A stretch of DNA of 64,000 nucleotides from Oryzomicrobium terrae. Its GTDB lineage: Bacteria; Pseudomonadota; Gammaproteobacteria; Burkholderiales; Rhodocyclaceae. Every line of letters begins with the position of its first letter. Positions within the stretch are counted from its first letter, which is position 1. The notes beneath the pieces were generated by a model. The model did not search any database. It was not told the DNA's origin and saw only the letters and a list, made by a program, of their open reading frames with translations. A program made the position numbers and the translations under genes. The stretch spans positions 2,542,001-2,606,000 of the forward strand of contig NZ_CP022579.1 of the NCBI RefSeq assembly GCF_008274805.1. Reading direction: 5' to 3'. Positions 30,650 through 39,184 of this stretch are shown here, one piece after another.

Positions 30650-31753
30650 TCAGCCGGCCACCAGCACCAACCGGTGTTGGGGCTGATCGAGCCAGCGGTC
30701 GGTGAGGGTCGCCCCCAGCCACATGGAAACCAGGGTCAACCAGGAGGTCACGGCGAAGATCGCCGCGCCGGAGATCCCCGCGCCGACCGCGCAGCCGCCG
30801 GCGAGCATGCCACCGAAGCCCATGCAGATCGCCCCAGCGATGTAGCGACGCATCATCTCGCCGCCCTGGAAGCCTTCGAGCTTGAGATCGCCGCCGCGCC
30901 AGGCGGCGAGGAAGGCGCCGAGCACGACGCCGGGCACCAGCCCGGTATCGAAGCCGAGGGGTTTGGTCAGGGGGGCCAGCACCTGCATCAGCATGTCCGC
31001 CGAAGGGCCGGTGAACGACAGGCTCTGCACCGGCAGGGGTTCGAAGGACTGGCCGGCAAGGGTCGCGGTGAACCACCAGGCGGCGGCCACGCAGCCCCCT
31101 ACCCCGGCAGCCGCCAGGGCGGGGCGCAGCGGCAGTTGGGCGCGGCGTACGGCCAGCGCGGCGGCCGCCAGCCACATCAAGCCGACAACCAGGCCGCCGC
31201 CATGGCCCAAGGAGGCCAGGGCGAGCAGGTCGCGGGCACCGCCGTCCACGGTCCACCAACCGGCCACGGCGGTGCGCAGCGGGGCCAGCAGGCCGGACAG
31301 GGACGCCTGGGCGGTGACGGCGAAGACCAGACCGGTGAGCAGGGCACGCAGGTTGCCGGTAGCGGCCACCACCAACTGGCGGCTGGCGCAGCCCCGGGCC
31401 AGGATCATGCCGATGCCGAACAGGAGACCGCCCAGCACGGCGCCGGACAGGCTGCCCCGGGTGGCCAGCTGGCGCGCCCCGGACACATCCAGCCAGCCGG
31501 CCAGGATCAGGGCTTGGGCCACGACCACGGCGGTGGCGAAGGTGAGCAGCCACACCGCCAGCTTGTGGCCGTTTTCCGGGCTGCGAGTCCGGGCATCGGC
31601 CAGCCATTCACCCCGGGCCACCTCGACCACGGCGGCCCGCAGGCAAAAGCGCGAGCGCTGGGCCAAGGCGCCGAAGGCGACACCGATCAGGGCGCCACCG
31701 GCCACCGCCACCGGGCGTTCACCCAGGGTTTCGAGAAGTCCCGACCACTCCAT
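30650..31753 (-). CDS. YeeE/YedE-family thiosulfate/sulfur transporter
   Basis: 367 aa very hydrophobic inner-membrane protein with about 9-10 helices. The conserved cysteines that relay thiosulfate in TsuA-type proteins appear as RFCLRA (Cys37), ILARGCASRQ (Cys122) and a C-terminal GGCAVGAG. It would import thiosulfate or a related sulfur compound. No sulfurtransferase or TsuB/TusA-like partner lies next to it. It sits between the glycerate kinase gene and the glc regulator, with an AT-rich likely promoter upstream at about 31795-31820. Confidence 0.85.
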   Translation of the reverse strand: MEWSGLLETLGERPVAVAGGALIGVAFGALAQRSRFCLRAAVVEVARGEWLADARTRSPENGHKLAVWLLTFATAVVVAQALILAGWLDVSGARQLATRGSLSGAVLGGLLFGIGMILARGCASRQLVVAATGNLRALLTGLVFAVTAQASLSGLLAPLRTAVAGWWTVDGGARDLLALASLGHGGGLVVGLMWLAAAALAVRRAQLPLRPALAAAGVGGCVAAAWWFTATLAGQSFEPLPVQSLSFTGPSADMLMQVLAPLTKPLGFDTGLVPGVVLGAFLAAWRGGDLKLEGFQGGEMMRRYIAGAICMGFGGMLAGGCAVGAGISGAAIFAVTSWLTLVSMWLGATLTDRWLDQPQHRLVLVAG

Positions 31754-31798
31754 GCCTCACCTCATCCCGCTGCCTCCGGCGCGGCCGGGGCGAATCAT

Positions 31799-31813
31799 CA
31801 CATTAGAAAATAA
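31799..31813 (-). promoter_or_regulatory. AT-rich palindrome upstream of the YeeE/YedE gene
   Basis: CATTA-GAAAA-TAATG, with perfect 5-bp arms, lies in a sharply AT-rich patch (31795-31820) about 50 bp upstream of the transporter start in otherwise G/C-rich DNA. It is the likely promoter/operator region. Confidence 0.4.
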
Positions 31814-31884
31814 TGATAGATCAGCCGCGCCACAGCGGCTTGAGATGGCTCAAATCCGCCGTATACGACCGAGCGGGCGGTGCA

Positions 31885-31914
31885 GCCTGCCGGCACGGCG
31901 CCGTACCGGCAGGC
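31885..31914 (-). terminator. hairpin after the glycerate kinase gene
   Basis: GCCTGCCGG at 31885-31893 pairs with CCGGCAGGC at 31906-31914, a 9-bp perfect stem directly after the stop codon. No T-run follows, so it may terminate weakly or protect the mRNA end. Confidence 0.45.
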
Positions 31915-31918
31915 CGGT

Positions 31919-33232
31919 TCAGACGACCAGGATGGCGCGGAAGTCGTTGACGTTGGTGCGGGTCGGCCCGGTCACCAGCAGGTCGCCGACTTCGTGGAAG
32001 AAGCCCCAGGCGTCGTTTTCCGCCTGCTTGACCAGGGCATCGATGCCCCGGTCACGGGCCCGCACCAGGGTGTCCGGGGTGACGATGGCGCCGGCGTTGT
32101 CCTCGGAGCCGTCGATGCCGTCCGTGTCGCCGGCCAGGGCCCAGATGCCCGCGGCGCCTTGCAGGGCGACGGCCAGGCCGAGCAGGAACTCGGTGTTGCG
32201 GCCGCCCCGGCCGTTGGGGTTCTTGAGGGTGACGGTGGTCTCGCCGCCGGACAGCAGCACGCAGGGAGGCTGGGCCGGCAGGCCGTGCAGGCGGCTGGAG
32301 AGAGCCAAGCCGGCGAAGGCCCGGGCCACCTCCCGGGACTCGCCGGTGATGGCGTCGCCCAGAATCAGCGGCGTGACGCCTGCGGCCCGGGCCACGTTGG
32401 CAGCGGCGTGCAGGCTCAGCATCGGCGCCGCCACCAGGTGGTAGTCGTGGTGCGCCAGGCGGGGATCGCCGGGCTTGACTGACTCCGACTCGCCCTCGCC
32501 GGATTCGAGCAGGGTCCGCACCGCCTCGGGCACGGCGATCTCGTAGCGGCACAGGATGGCCAGGGCATCGGCGCAGGTGGAAGGATCGGGCACCGTGGGA
32601 CCGGAGGCGATCACCGAGGGGTCGTCGCCGACCACGTCGGAAATGGCCAGGGTCAGCCCCGGCGCCAGCGATGCGGCGGCTAGCCGGCCGCCCTTGACCG
32701 CCGAGAGGTGCTTGCGCACACAGTTGATCTCGTCGATGGCGGCGCCGCAGGCGAGCAGTTCCTTGGTAAGGGCCCGCTTGGTGGCCAGGTCGATGCCCGG
32801 CAGGGGCGCCGCCAGCAGGGCCGAGCCGCCGCCGGAGAGCAGCACCAGCAGCCGGTCGTCCGGAGTGAGGGTCCGCACCAGGGCCAGCATCTCGGCGGCG
32901 GCCGCCTCGCCGGCGGCGTCCGGCACCGGGTGGGCGGCTTCCACCACGCGGATGCGGCGGGTCGGCGTGCCGTGGCCGTAGCGGGTCACCACCAGGCCGG
33001 AGAGGCCGGACAGATCGCCGTGCCAGTGCTTTTCCGCCCAGGCTTCGACGGCAGCGGCCATGGCGGCGGCGGCCTTGCCGGCGCCCACTACCACCAGCCG
33101 GCCGGAGGCGTGGCCCAGGGCCGCCGGATTGGGCAGAAAACGGTCGAGGAAGGGCGGCAGCACCACCGCCGGATCGGCGGCGGCCACGGCGGCGTCGAAC
33201 AGGGCGCGCAGCAGGTCGCGGGGGGAAGTCAT
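31919..33232 (-). CDS. glycerate 2-kinase
   Basis: 437 aa GckA/TtuD-type (DUF4147 plus MOFRL) kinase making 2-phosphoglycerate from D-glycerate. VVGAGKAAAAMA, LLSGGGSALLAAP (phosphate loop), VRKHLSAVKGGRLA, SDVVGDDPSVIASGPT, GGRNTEFLLG and GDTDGIDG are all present. Downstream of hydroxypyruvate isomerase in the same direction. With GlxR at 62.6 kb it closes the glyoxylate-to-glycolysis route begun by GlcDEF. Confidence 0.93.
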   Translation of the reverse strand: MTSPRDLLRALFDAAVAAADPAVVLPPFLDRFLPNPAALGHASGRLVVVGAGKAAAAMAAAVEAWAEKHWHGDLSGLSGLVVTRYGHGTPTRRIRVVEAAHPVPDAAGEAAAAEMLALVRTLTPDDRLLVLLSGGGSALLAAPLPGIDLATKRALTKELLACGAAIDEINCVRKHLSAVKGGRLAAASLAPGLTLAISDVVGDDPSVIASGPTVPDPSTCADALAILCRYEIAVPEAVRTLLESGEGESESVKPGDPRLAHHDYHLVAAPMLSLHAAANVARAAGVTPLILGDAITGESREVARAFAGLALSSRLHGLPAQPPCVLLSGGETTVTLKNPNGRGGRNTEFLLGLAVALQGAAGIWALAGDTDGIDGSEDNAGAIVTPDTLVRARDRGIDALVKQAENDAWGFFHEVGDLLVTGPTRTNVNDFRAILVV

Positions 33233-33310
33233 GGCGTGTCTCCAGGGGATTGGGCGTGCTTTGGCGTGCGTTCAGGCTTATACGGTTGGAGGGCCGGGCG
33301 CCCGGGGAAT

Positions 33311-34123
33311 TCACCCCGCGCGGCGGCGGTAGGGGGCGAACCAGCCCAGGCCGGCCTCGGTGCCCGCGGCCAGGTTGGCGGGCTTGTATTCGCAGCCGAT
33401 CCAGCCGTCGTAGCCGAGGCGTTCCAGGATGGCGAAGAGGAAGGGGTAGGCGATCTCGCCGCTGCCCGGCTCGCCCCGGCCCGGGTTGTCGGCCACTTGC
33501 AGGTGGCCGATGCGCGGTACGGGTCCGGCCAGGCCATATTCCAAAGTGCGGGCCAGGTCGCCCTCCATGATCTGGGCGTGGTACAGGTCGTACTGGACGC
33601 GGACGTTGGCCTCGCCGATCGCATCGAGCAGGGCGAAGGCGGCCCGGGGCGAGTCGAGCCAGTAGCCGGGCATGTCGATGCGGCTGTTGATCGGCTCAAT
33701 CATCAAGGTGATGCCGTCCGCCGCCAGAGTGCGGGCGGCATGGCGGATGTTGGCCAGGTAGGTGGCGCGCACCAGCTCAGGATCGGCGCCAATCGGGGGA
33801 ATGCCGGCCATGGCGTGGAGCCGGGTGCAACCGAGGGTTTCGGCATAGCGGCGAGCCTGATCGAGGCCGGCGCGAAAGTCCGCCTCCCGCCCGGGCAGGG
33901 CCGCCAGGCCCCGCTCCCCCGCCGCCCAGTCGCCGGCGGGCAGGTTGAAGAGGGCCTGGGTGAGATCGTGGGCCGTCAGCCGGGCCCGGATGTCCGCGGC
34001 GGGAAAATCGTAGGGAAACAGGTACTCGACCCCGGCGAAGCCCGCCTCTGCGGCGGCGGCGAAGCGGTCGAGAAAGGGCCGGTCGGCGAACAGGAAGGTC
34101 AGGTTGGCGGCGAACTTGAGCAT
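33311..34123 (-). CDS. hyi: hydroxypyruvate isomerase
   Basis: 270 aa TIM-barrel sugar isomerase converting hydroxypyruvate to tartronate semialdehyde. FAANLTFLFADRPFLDRF, VEYLFPYDF, EPINSRIDMPGYW, QYDLYHAQIMEGDLA, GHLQVADNPGRGEPGSGEI and IGCEYKP carry the conserved Glu, Asp, His and Glu metal/catalytic residues. Length equals that of E. coli Hyi. Gcl, its usual neighbour, is not in the window. Confidence 0.93.
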   Translation of the reverse strand: MLKFAANLTFLFADRPFLDRFAAAAEAGFAGVEYLFPYDFPAADIRARLTAHDLTQALFNLPAGDWAAGERGLAALPGREADFRAGLDQARRYAETLGCTRLHAMAGIPPIGADPELVRATYLANIRHAARTLAADGITLMIEPINSRIDMPGYWLDSPRAAFALLDAIGEANVRVQYDLYHAQIMEGDLARTLEYGLAGPVPRIGHLQVADNPGRGEPGSGEIAYPFLFAILERLGYDGWIGCEYKPANLAAGTEAGLGWFAPYRRRAG

Positions 34124-34163
34124 GGCGGCGTAAAAGTGCGGAGTAAGCGGCGGGGCGACTCGT

Positions 34164-34169
34164 TATAAT
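34164..34169 (+). promoter_or_regulatory. consensus -10 box of the adenosyltransferase gene
   Basis: A perfect TATAAT lies 45 bp before the ATG at 34214, in the divergent region with hyi. The -35 position (GAGTAA at 17 bp) is poor. Confidence 0.5.
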
Positions 34170-34213
34170 CCCGAGTGTTTTCGTCAACCATCACCGAAGG
34201 TCAGGATTAGATC

Positions 34214-34783
34214 ATGGGCAATCGTCTTTCGAAAATCGTCACCCGCACCGGCGATGCCGGCACCACCGGCCTGGGCGACGGCTCCCGGGTGGGCAAGGAT
34301 AGCCCGCGCATCGACGCCCTGGGCGAAGTAGACGAGCTCAACTCCCTGATCGGCGTGCTGCGCGCCACCGCCCTGCCCGAGTCCATCGCGGCCCGGGTCC
34401 AGGAGGTGCTCTCGGTGGTCCAGCACGACCTGTTCGATCTGGGTGGCGAGCTGTGCATCCCCGGCGCCACCACCATGAAGGCCGAGCAGGTGGCCCAACT
34501 GGAAGAATGGGCCGAGGAGTTCAACGCCGCCCTCACCCCGCTCAAGGAATTCATCCTGCCCGGCGGCACTTCAGCTGCCGCCCACGCCCACCTGGCCCGC
34601 ACCGTGTGCCGCCGCGCCGAGCGCAGCGTGGTGCACCTGGCCCACCACGAAAAAGTCTCGGAATTTGCGCGCCGCTACCTGAACCGCCTCTCCGACCTGC
34701 TCTTCATCCTCGGCCGCAGCTTGAACAAGGAAGCCGGCGGCAGCGACGTGCTATGGCGGCACAACCGGGGCCAGCAGGGCTAA
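34214..34783 (+). CDS. cob(I)yrinic acid a,c-diamide adenosyltransferase, PduO type
   Basis: 189 aa. KIVTRTGDAGTTGLGDGSRV is the ATP-binding loop. The C-terminal helices carry FILPGGTSAAAHAHLARTVCRRAER and RYLNRLSDLLFILGR, diagnostic of PduO/MMAB adenosyltransferases. It transfers the adenosyl group of ATP to cob(I)alamin to make the coenzyme. It stands alone with its own -10 box. Confidence 0.94.
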   Translation: MGNRLSKIVTRTGDAGTTGLGDGSRVGKDSPRIDALGEVDELNSLIGVLRATALPESIAARVQEVLSVVQHDLFDLGGELCIPGATTMKAEQVAQLEEWAEEFNAALTPLKEFILPGGTSAAAHAHLARTVCRRAERSVVHLAHHEKVSEFARRYLNRLSDLLFILGRSLNKEAGGSDVLWRHNRGQQG

Positions 34784-35355
34784 GACAAAGACAGCGGCGT
34801 AGGCGCTATCGCTCGCGACGGCGCCGCCACCGGGGTTCCCCGGCCCTTATTCCCCTTCCCCTAGCACCCCTCTCCCGCGCCCTTCCCCCTGGGCCCGGCC
34901 TGACCGGGCCTGCCAAAAGGGCCACGACGGGCTGCGGCGCCGGGCCTCCGCTGCAAGCGGCGTGGGGTCGGGGCCCGGCCTCTGCCGAGGTAAGGGGTGC
35001 GGCAGGTACCACCCTGAAACTCCCCGCCAGTCCTTGTTCTCCGTCACGATGCCCTGGAGATTGGCTCAGGACGCCACTTTCCAGAGGTCATGCCTGGAGA
35101 ACCAATAGGGACGCGGGGTTTCACGCCTCACCATCCGAAATTCCGTCCGCACAGCCCGTACAATAACGCGCGCCCGGCGGGGGTACGGAAGTCGGCCCGG
35201 CATCCCCGCTGACCCCAATGCCCCCGATGCCCCCGTGGCCCCCGCTGCCGCCTCCAGCTATCCACCCGCATCCTTAACGCCCCTCCCCTGCCCGCGCCTC
35301 CGGCCGGCCAGGACGGCGCGGGGCAGACACACACCACCCGCCTCGAAAGCCGCCC
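34784..35355. other. 572-bp non-coding region with the composite repeat
   Basis: No convincing gene. The first part (to about 35010) is G/C-rich with no clear signals. Repeat copy D occupies 35017-35121. Further on, 35215-35250 holds a short run of near-repeats of TGCCCCC-type heptamers. A promoter for the downstream GTG-start gene is not evident. Confidence 0.5.
35017..35121. repeat. dispersed repeat, copy D (one plus unit, two minus units)
   Basis: A plus-strand unit starts AAACTCCCCGCCAGTCCTTG at 35017. Facing it, two minus-strand units start at 35121 (AAACCCCGCGTCCC, with ATTGGTTCTCCAGG) and 35081 (GAAAGTGGCGTCCTGAGCC, with AATCTCCAGG), 40 bp apart. The outer ends form an inverted repeat. 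Confidence 0.7.
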
Positions 35356-36027
35356 GTGTTCGAAATCCTCAACCTCCTCTACCTCGGCGCCACCGTCGCC
35401 GCGCAAAGCCTGACCATCGTCGCCAACGCCACCAGCGACATTCCCATCCAGGAGGGCGTGCGGGTCTACGCGGTACGGATGAAGCAACAGGCGCCGCTGT
35501 GGGCCGATCACTGCCTCTACGACGGCGTGATGGTCGAGTTCGCCCGGGATTGGGAAACGGTGCAGCCCTTCACCGACAACGTCCTGCCCCCGGAGCCGGA
35601 CAAGCCCGTGGGCTATGCCCTGATCCTCACCCGCGAGAATTGCCCGAACAAGCCGGAACGCCCGATCTTCAACACCGGCGACAGCTTCTTCTCGCCGCTC
35701 TTTGGCAGACGCTACGTGATCCGCGACGGCAACCGGATGGATACCCAGGACTACGCCGGGGCCAAGGAAGAGTCCCGTCCGAAATGGATGCCCCAAGTGC
35801 TCAAAACCATCGCGGCGGAAGCCGGGAGCAATCCGGTGGCCCGGGACTTCCTGGCCGAGCTGGAGCGGCGCGAGCAGGCCGCCGCGGCGGTACCGCCTGC
35901 GGGCGCCAGCCCCCGGGAGGGCGCGGCGGAGCGGGGGCAATCCGGCGGGGACAAGATGGATCAGGTGGAGCAGCTGGAGCAACAAGACGGCGCCGCCACG
36001 GTGGCGGAAACAGCGATGCGCCGGTAA
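35356..36027 (+). CDS. hypothetical protein
   Basis: 223 aa from a GTG at 35356. The N-terminal 170 residues look like a folded domain (FEILNLLYLGATVAAQSLTI, a weak hydrophobic start; YDGVMVEFARDWE; YALILTRENCPN; RRYVIRDGNRMD). The last 50 residues are Ala/Glu/Gln-rich and probably disordered. I do not recognise a family. A long frame on the opposite strand (35128-35985) has no family resemblance and is taken as a shadow. It stands alone, 3' to the repeat-bearing gap. Confidence 0.6.
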   Translation: MFEILNLLYLGATVAAQSLTIVANATSDIPIQEGVRVYAVRMKQQAPLWADHCLYDGVMVEFARDWETVQPFTDNVLPPEPDKPVGYALILTRENCPNKPERPIFNTGDSFFSPLFGRRYVIRDGNRMDTQDYAGAKEESRPKWMPQVLKTIAAEAGSNPVARDFLAELERREQAAAAVPPAGASPREGAAERGQSGGDKMDQVEQLEQQDGAATVAETAMRR

Positions 36028-36031
36028 GTCG

Positions 36032-36055
36032 GGGCCTGGGCGGTTTGCCAGGCCC
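36032..36055. terminator. hairpin between convergent genes
   Basis: GGGCCTGG at 36032-36039 pairs with CCAGGCCC at 36048-36055. It lies between the stops of the 35.4-kb gene and the REC-GGDEF-EAL gene. No T-run follows. Confidence 0.35.
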
Positions 36056-36063
36056 GGGCCGGC

Positions 36064-38202
36064 TCAGCCGGCGGCTCTGGCCAGGACGCCGGGCAGGCTT
36101 TCCAGGTAGGCCGGCAGGTCAGAGGCGGCCAGGGGTTTGCTGAAGAAGTGGCCCTGGATTTCCTGGCATGCCCGGTCGCGGAAGAAGCCCGCCTGGTCGG
36201 CGGTTTCCACCCCTTCGGCCACCACCTTGAGGTCCATGCGCTGGGCCATGGAGATGATGGCGTCTACGATCACCGCGTCGTCCTGGTTCTCGGTCACTTC
36301 CGAGACCAGGGAGCGGTCGATCTTGAGGGTATCGACGGGCAGGCGGCGCAACACGTTGAGGTTGGAATAGCCGACGCCGAAGTCGTCCAGGGTGATGCCG
36401 ACGCCGAGCTTCTTCAGGTCGGACAGCACCAGCAGGTTGCGCTCGCCGTCCTGCATCAGCACCTGCTCGGTGAATTCGAATTCGAAGGCCTCGCCGGACA
36501 CCCCGGCCTCGGCCAGGATGCGGGCGAAATTGGCGGCAAAATCCGGCTGCTTGAGCTGGGCGGCGCACAGGTTGATCGACACCCGCACCGCCGCCACGCC
36601 GGCATCGCGCCAGGCAGCCAGCTGCCGGGCCGCCTCGGCCAGCACCCACAGGGACAGGGGCACGATGAAGCCGCTTTCCTCGGCCAGGGGAATGAAGTCC
36701 CGGGGCAGCAGCAGCCCCCGCTCCGGATGGTGCCAGCGGATCAGGGCCTCGACACCGAGCAGGCGCCCGCTCGGGTTGTCCACCTGGGGCAGGTAGAGCA
36801 GTTCGAACTCGCCCCGGTCCAGGCCCTGGCGCATGTCGTGCTCCAGGGAAAGGCGGGTCAGGGCGCCGGATTCCAGCTCGGGGCTGAAAAACTGGAAATT
36901 GTTGCGGCCGACGCTCTTGGCCCGGTACATGGCCAGGTCGGCATGGGTGAGCAGGGTGTCGGCCAGCTCGCCGTCGTTGGGGAAGCAGGCGATGCCGATG
37001 CTGGCCGAAATGGCCAGGTCGTCGCCCTTGTGGCGGAAGGGACGGGCCAGGGCGGCCACCAGCTTTTCCGCCACCCGGCCGGCATCCTGGGGCTCGCGCA
37101 GGGCCGGCAGGAGGATGACGAATTCGTCGCCACCGAGGCGCGATACGGTGTCCTCCTCGCGCACGCAGGAGAGCAGGCGCCGCGCCGCTTCCTGCAGCAC
37201 CATGTCGCCGACCTTGTGGCCGAGGGAATCGTTCACCAGCTTGAAGCGGTCCAGGTCCACGAACAACACGCCGACGGTTTCGCCGGAGCGGCGAGCGTGG
37301 ATCAGAGCCTGGTCGAACCGGTCGGAAAAGAGCACCCGGTTGGGCAGGTCGGTGAGGGCGTCGTAGTGGGCCAGGTACTGGATGCGCGCCTCGGCCTCCT
37401 TGCGCTCGGAGATGTCGGACCAGGCCACCACGTAATGCAAGATGCGCCCGTCGCCGTCGCGCACCACGTCCAGGGCGCGCCATTCCGGGTAGAGCTCGCC
37501 GTTCTTGCGCCGGCTCCACAGTTCGCCGCGCCAGTGGCCGTTCTCTTGCACCGTGCGCCACATCACCTCGATGAAGGCCTCGCCCTCGATGGCGCCGTCG
37601 AGTTCGCGCAGGTCGCGGCCGAGCACCTCGTCCCGGGCGTAGCCGGTGATGCGGGTGAAGGCGTCGTTGGCGTCCACCACGGTCCAGGCGGCGTCGGCGA
37701 TGAGGATCGCCTCGCTGCTGGCGGCGAACACTTGGGCGGCGAGTTTCTGGCGGGATTCGAGGGCGGCGGTATACGCCAGGGGGCCGAGCACGCCGAGCAG
37801 GGTGTCGACCATCACCGGCTTCAACACGTAACGGTCAACGCCGATCTCGATGGCCGAGATCAGGGCGTCGGCCTCGGAGTGGCCGGTGGCGATGACCACC
37901 GGGGTACCCGGGCTTTCCGCCTTGATCGCCCGGGCCAGGGCCAGGCCGTCGAGACCGGGCATGACCAGGTCGGTGATGACCACGTCGGGGTGCGCCTGGC
38001 GGAAGCAGGCCAGGCCTTCCTCGCCGTTGCCGGCCTGCAGCACCGTGCCGACCCGCTTGGCCAGGGGCAAGGCGATGGCGGCGCGAATGACCGGATCATC
38101 TTCCACCAGCAACACGGTCAGGCGCTGCAGTGGGTCGCCCACCGGGGCGATGGCCGTCAGGACATCGACCGGCAGTGAGGACGAGGAAGAAGCGGCATTC
38201 AT
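36064..38202 (-). CDS. response regulator with PAS, GGDEF and EAL output
   Basis: 712 aa. REC domain about 28-145 with phospho-acceptor Asp78 (DVVITDLVMPG). PAS about 155-275. GGDEF about 285-445 with an intact LGGDEFVILLP near residue 355. EAL about 460-705 with intact EALIRWHH, INLCAAQL, FEFTE, LDDFGVGYSN, LKIDRSL and AEGVE. Both catalytic domains look competent, so it may make or break c-di-GMP in response to phosphorylation. No histidine kinase gene is adjacent, so its sensor is elsewhere. Confidence 0.92.
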   Translation of the reverse strand: MNAASSSSSLPVDVLTAIAPVGDPLQRLTVLLVEDDPVIRAAIALPLAKRVGTVLQAGNGEEGLACFRQAHPDVVITDLVMPGLDGLALARAIKAESPGTPVVIATGHSEADALISAIEIGVDRYVLKPVMVDTLLGVLGPLAYTAALESRQKLAAQVFAASSEAILIADAAWTVVDANDAFTRITGYARDEVLGRDLRELDGAIEGEAFIEVMWRTVQENGHWRGELWSRRKNGELYPEWRALDVVRDGDGRILHYVVAWSDISERKEAEARIQYLAHYDALTDLPNRVLFSDRFDQALIHARRSGETVGVLFVDLDRFKLVNDSLGHKVGDMVLQEAARRLLSCVREEDTVSRLGGDEFVILLPALREPQDAGRVAEKLVAALARPFRHKGDDLAISASIGIACFPNDGELADTLLTHADLAMYRAKSVGRNNFQFFSPELESGALTRLSLEHDMRQGLDRGEFELLYLPQVDNPSGRLLGVEALIRWHHPERGLLLPRDFIPLAEESGFIVPLSLWVLAEAARQLAAWRDAGVAAVRVSINLCAAQLKQPDFAANFARILAEAGVSGEAFEFEFTEQVLMQDGERNLLVLSDLKKLGVGITLDDFGVGYSNLNVLRRLPVDTLKIDRSLVSEVTENQDDAVIVDAIISMAQRMDLKVVAEGVETADQAGFFRDRACQEIQGHFFSKPLAASDLPAYLESLPGVLARAAG

Positions 38203-38300
38203 CGCAAAGGGAAGGCAGCCGTAAAAGTGTTGAAGTAAAAGGGGATTTTATCCTCTCGACATGCGCGCCGCCAGTCAGGCGTAAACGGGCACGGCGAAAG

Positions 38301-39164
38301 TCAGGAAAGCAGCCAGAGAACCGCGCCCAGCCACAAGCCGGCGGTTACCAGTAGGTGGGAATCGAGGATCTCGGTGGTGGGATCGCCCCCGCCGCCACGG
38401 CGGTGGAGCAGAAAAAGGTAACGAAAAATGCCATAGACAACGAACGGCACGGTGTACACCAGGTAGCGGGTGCCATGCAGGGCGACGGTTTCGGCGCTGA
38501 CGGTGTACAGGCTGTAGCTGACGATGGTGGCGGCGGCGCAGATGGAAATGAGCTGGTCGAGCAGCACCGTGTCGTAGTCGGTGAGCACCTTGCGGTGGCT
38601 GCCGGCATCCTCGTCCAGGGTATTGAGTTCGGCGCGGCGCTTGGCGAAGCCGAGGAACAGGGTGACCATCAGGCCGCACAGCAGCAGCCAGTAGGACGGC
38701 ACGATGCCGATGCCCTTGGTACCGGCCAGGATGCGCAGCATGAAGCCGGCGGCGATGATCGACACATCAAGCACCGGGATGTGCTTCCAGCCCAGGGAAT
38801 AGCCCAGGTTGAGCGCCAGATAGACGGCAATGATCAGCAGCAGCGCCGGCGACACCCAGGCCCCCAGGGCCAGGGCGCCGGCGGCACACCCCAGGCCGAG
38901 AACCAGGGCGGGCGCCGGCCGGACCGTGCCGGCGGCCAGGGGCCGGCGGCACTTGCGCGGGTGCAGGCGGTCCTGCTCCCGGTCCATGTAGTCGTTACCG
39001 ACATAGATGCTGGACGCCGCCAGGGAGAAGGCGGCGAAGGCCAGCAGGGCCGCCGTGACCAGTTCCGGCTGGCCCCAGCTGTGGGAAAACAGCACGCCGA
39101 CCAGGACGAAGCCGTTCTTCACCCATTGCTGGGGGCGCAGGAGCTGGAGGTAGGGACGGAGCAT
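38301..39164 (-). CDS. UbiA-family prenyltransferase (decaprenyl-phosphate phosphoribosyltransferase-like)
   Basis: 287 aa with about 8-9 membrane helices. The first Asp-rich motif is NDYMDREQDRLHPRKCRRPLA. The second region reads DVSIIAAGFMLRILAG. LLRPQQWVKNGFVLVG at the N terminus and FAKRRAEL resemble the DPPR-synthase branch of UbiA rather than UbiA itself. That branch transfers phosphoribose to polyprenyl phosphate. It lies 20 bp from a GT-C glycosyltransferase on the same strand, suggesting a lipid-linked sugar path. The substrate is inferred only. Confidence 0.8.
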   Translation of the reverse strand: MLRPYLQLLRPQQWVKNGFVLVGVLFSHSWGQPELVTAALLAFAAFSLAASSIYVGNDYMDREQDRLHPRKCRRPLAAGTVRPAPALVLGLGCAAGALALGAWVSPALLLIIAVYLALNLGYSLGWKHIPVLDVSIIAAGFMLRILAGTKGIGIVPSYWLLLCGLMVTLFLGFAKRRAELNTLDEDAGSHRKVLTDYDTVLLDQLISICAAATIVSYSLYTVSAETVALHGTRYLVYTVPFVVYGIFRYLFLLHRRGGGGDPTTEILDSHLLVTAGLWLGAVLWLLS

Positions 39165-39184
39165 GGTCGGACAGCGGTCAACGG

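Noticed and set aside
35128-35985. Minus-strand frame opposite the 35.4-kb gene
   Set aside because: It spans the non-coding region and has composition-driven residues with no domain. The plus-strand gene has better protein character.
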